From: Cornus controversa
Lineage: Eukaryota; Streptophyta; Magnoliopsida; Cornales; Cornaceae
Length of the DNA stretch: 64,000 bases
Direction: 5' to 3'
Assembly: GCA_026545225.1 (NCBI GenBank)
Contig: CM048846.1
Location: forward strand, 57,106,270-57,170,269
In this document: positions 63,180 through 64,000 of the stretch, piece by piece
How positions within the stretch are numbered: position 1 is the first letter of the stretch
Layout: each line of letters opens with the position of its first letter
The notes under the pieces: generated by a model
Told to the model about the DNA's origin: nothing
What the model saw: the letters and a program-made list of their open reading frames with translations, nothing else
Database searches by the model: none
Position numbers and translations under genes: made by a program

Positions 63180-64000
63180 AAGCCTTTCAAAATTACGGGT
63201 TAGGTTCAACCCTCTTTTCTTTACCCATCTGGGAATAGCCTTATTAATGGTTTGGTTGTTGGATTGCGAAAGTGGGATGCTCATGTGGTTTGCTTGCAAG
63301 AATCTAAGTTGGCCACAACATCCATGGGGATTGTTAGAAGTATTTGGGGTGGACAGTACGTAGAGTGGGAGGCTCTTAATGCCTAAGAAGCATGAAGACT
63401 TTTCCTAGGGATGCCATGGCGGTATCGAACACTCGGACATGTGGACACGGGTGGGACACAACTAGAAATGAGAAATGTTCTGGAATTTGAATATTTTATT
63501 TTCTGATTGGACATGGCATGGACACGACAAAGACAAGACAAGAACACGTTTGGACACTTGCAGAACATCACAGGGTGGTTTTGTAATTATTTTTCTTAGA
63601 AGAATGGGATTCAATGCAATTTAAAAAATATTATGGGTTAATTAGAAAAATAATATAAAATTTTAGAAAACAAAAATAACAAACATCGAGCTCAAACTCC
63701 AAATCAATGATTTCATTTATGATTATATGGATAAAATGAGCAAAAACTATTGTTTTTATATATAGTAATATATTATATTATTATTTTTTGACGTATCAAT
63801 GTTCTATTTTTTTTTTAGATTTGTAGTAGCGTCGTTCTGTTTTGTATCATACCCGTGTTTGTATCTGTGCTTCCGAGCTTGATGCTATAGCGGGTGGCAT
63901 TTTGATTCTATGGGATAAGAGATGGGTCTCGAAGGTTGATGTTTTTCTTTGGAGAGGATGGATCTCAATGGGTGTTTTTGGAGCTTTATGGCCCACCGGA
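63180..64000 (+). pseudogene. 5' part of a second L1 LINE: endonuclease region (runs off the window)
   Basis: The plus strand reads NSLINGLVVGLRKWDAHVVC, LQESKLATTSMG and VRSIWGGQYVEWEALNA, then is interrupted by a 495-bp MITE and resumes AIAGGILILWDKRWVSKVDV. VCLQESKL holds the catalytic Glu of the apurinic-type endonuclease, and GGILILWD is the next conserved motif. The frame is the same on both sides of the MITE, so it was intact there when the MITE inserted. The element continues past 64000. Confidence 0.85.
63383..63877. mobile_element. hAT-like MITE, 495 bp, inside the L1 endonuclease
   Basis: The ends are CTAAGAAGCATGAAGAC and the complement of CTCGGAAGCACAGATAC (11 of 17 match, sharing GGAAGCA/AGAAGCA). 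They are flanked by CTTAATGC (63375-63382) and CTTGATGC (63878-63885), an 8-bp duplication with one change. The interior has GGACACG/GGACATG phrases repeated in both orientations (63437-63560) and no protein. Removing it together with one copy of the duplication restores the host reading frame. Confidence 0.82.

Noticed and set aside
1..64000. tRNA, rRNA or SINE genes
   Set aside because: No convincing A-box/B-box pair, cloverleaf or rRNA text was noticed; the GGTATCAGAGC strings are retrotransposon primer sites. A tRNA scan would be needed to exclude them fully.
1..64000. A novel defence, biosynthetic or regulatory gene system
   Set aside because: All recognisable proteins are transposon-derived apart from two split host genes; there is no co-directed cluster of unknown intact genes that would support such a claim.

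Overview
The window looks like a transposon-rich stretch of a flowering-plant nuclear genome, most likely a eudicot with a large genome. The evidence is AT-rich DNA, GT/AG introns, Ty3/gypsy chromovirus and Ty1/copia retrotransposons primed by initiator-Met tRNA, plant L1-type LINEs, hAT and CACTA DNA transposon remnants, and exons of two ordinary plant genes. The species cannot be named from the sequence. No complete intact protein gene is present, and I see no bacterial-style operon, CRISPR array or defence system. What stands out is the layering of the mobile elements and some LTR sequence features that recur between copies.

Layout. 1-4.4 kb: the 3' end of a hAT transposase, an unidentified minus-strand gene fragment beside a hAT terminus, a LINE fragment and an intact hAT MITE (3048-3679, perfect 8-bp target duplication). 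4.4-7.9 kb: a decayed gypsy element holding a LINE fragment and a copia solo LTR. It sits in or at the first intron of a minus-strand gene whose exon 1 (8089-8484) encodes a probable plastid-targeted protein; no later exon of that gene is visible. 9.7-47.0 kb: a nest of Tekay/Del-like chromovirus copies, most on the minus strand, with solo LTRs of other families, a deleted copia element, a CACTA end and a possible organellar fragment inserted into them. Insertion order can be read from target duplications at several levels: copia (ATTCA) inside a SIRE-like LTR (TGTCG/TGTGG) inside a Tekay LTR; a 3.3-kb solo LTR (TAAAC) inside integrase; and a 1.28-kb solo LTR (AGTTC) inside a primer-binding site. 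47.0-64 kb: the plus-strand membralin gene, with exon 1 at 47827-47979 and exon 2 at 51390-51452. Intron 1 (3.4 kb) carries a LINE and a copia solo LTR. Intron 2 runs beyond the window (more than 12.5 kb) and carries a copia element, a second copy of the deleted copia family, LINEs and a MITE.

The most useful observations are: (1) a non-autonomous copia family, of which both copies lack integrase, reverse transcriptase and RNase H and share the same outer deletion junction; (2) two zones in the Tekay LTRs where position is conserved but the sequence consists of different short repeated phrases in each copy; (3) a block of about 35 bp (GCTCACCCC, then a pyrimidine-rich stretch ending in CAG) found at corresponding places in five LTRs; and (4) two host genes split by elements at their first introns.
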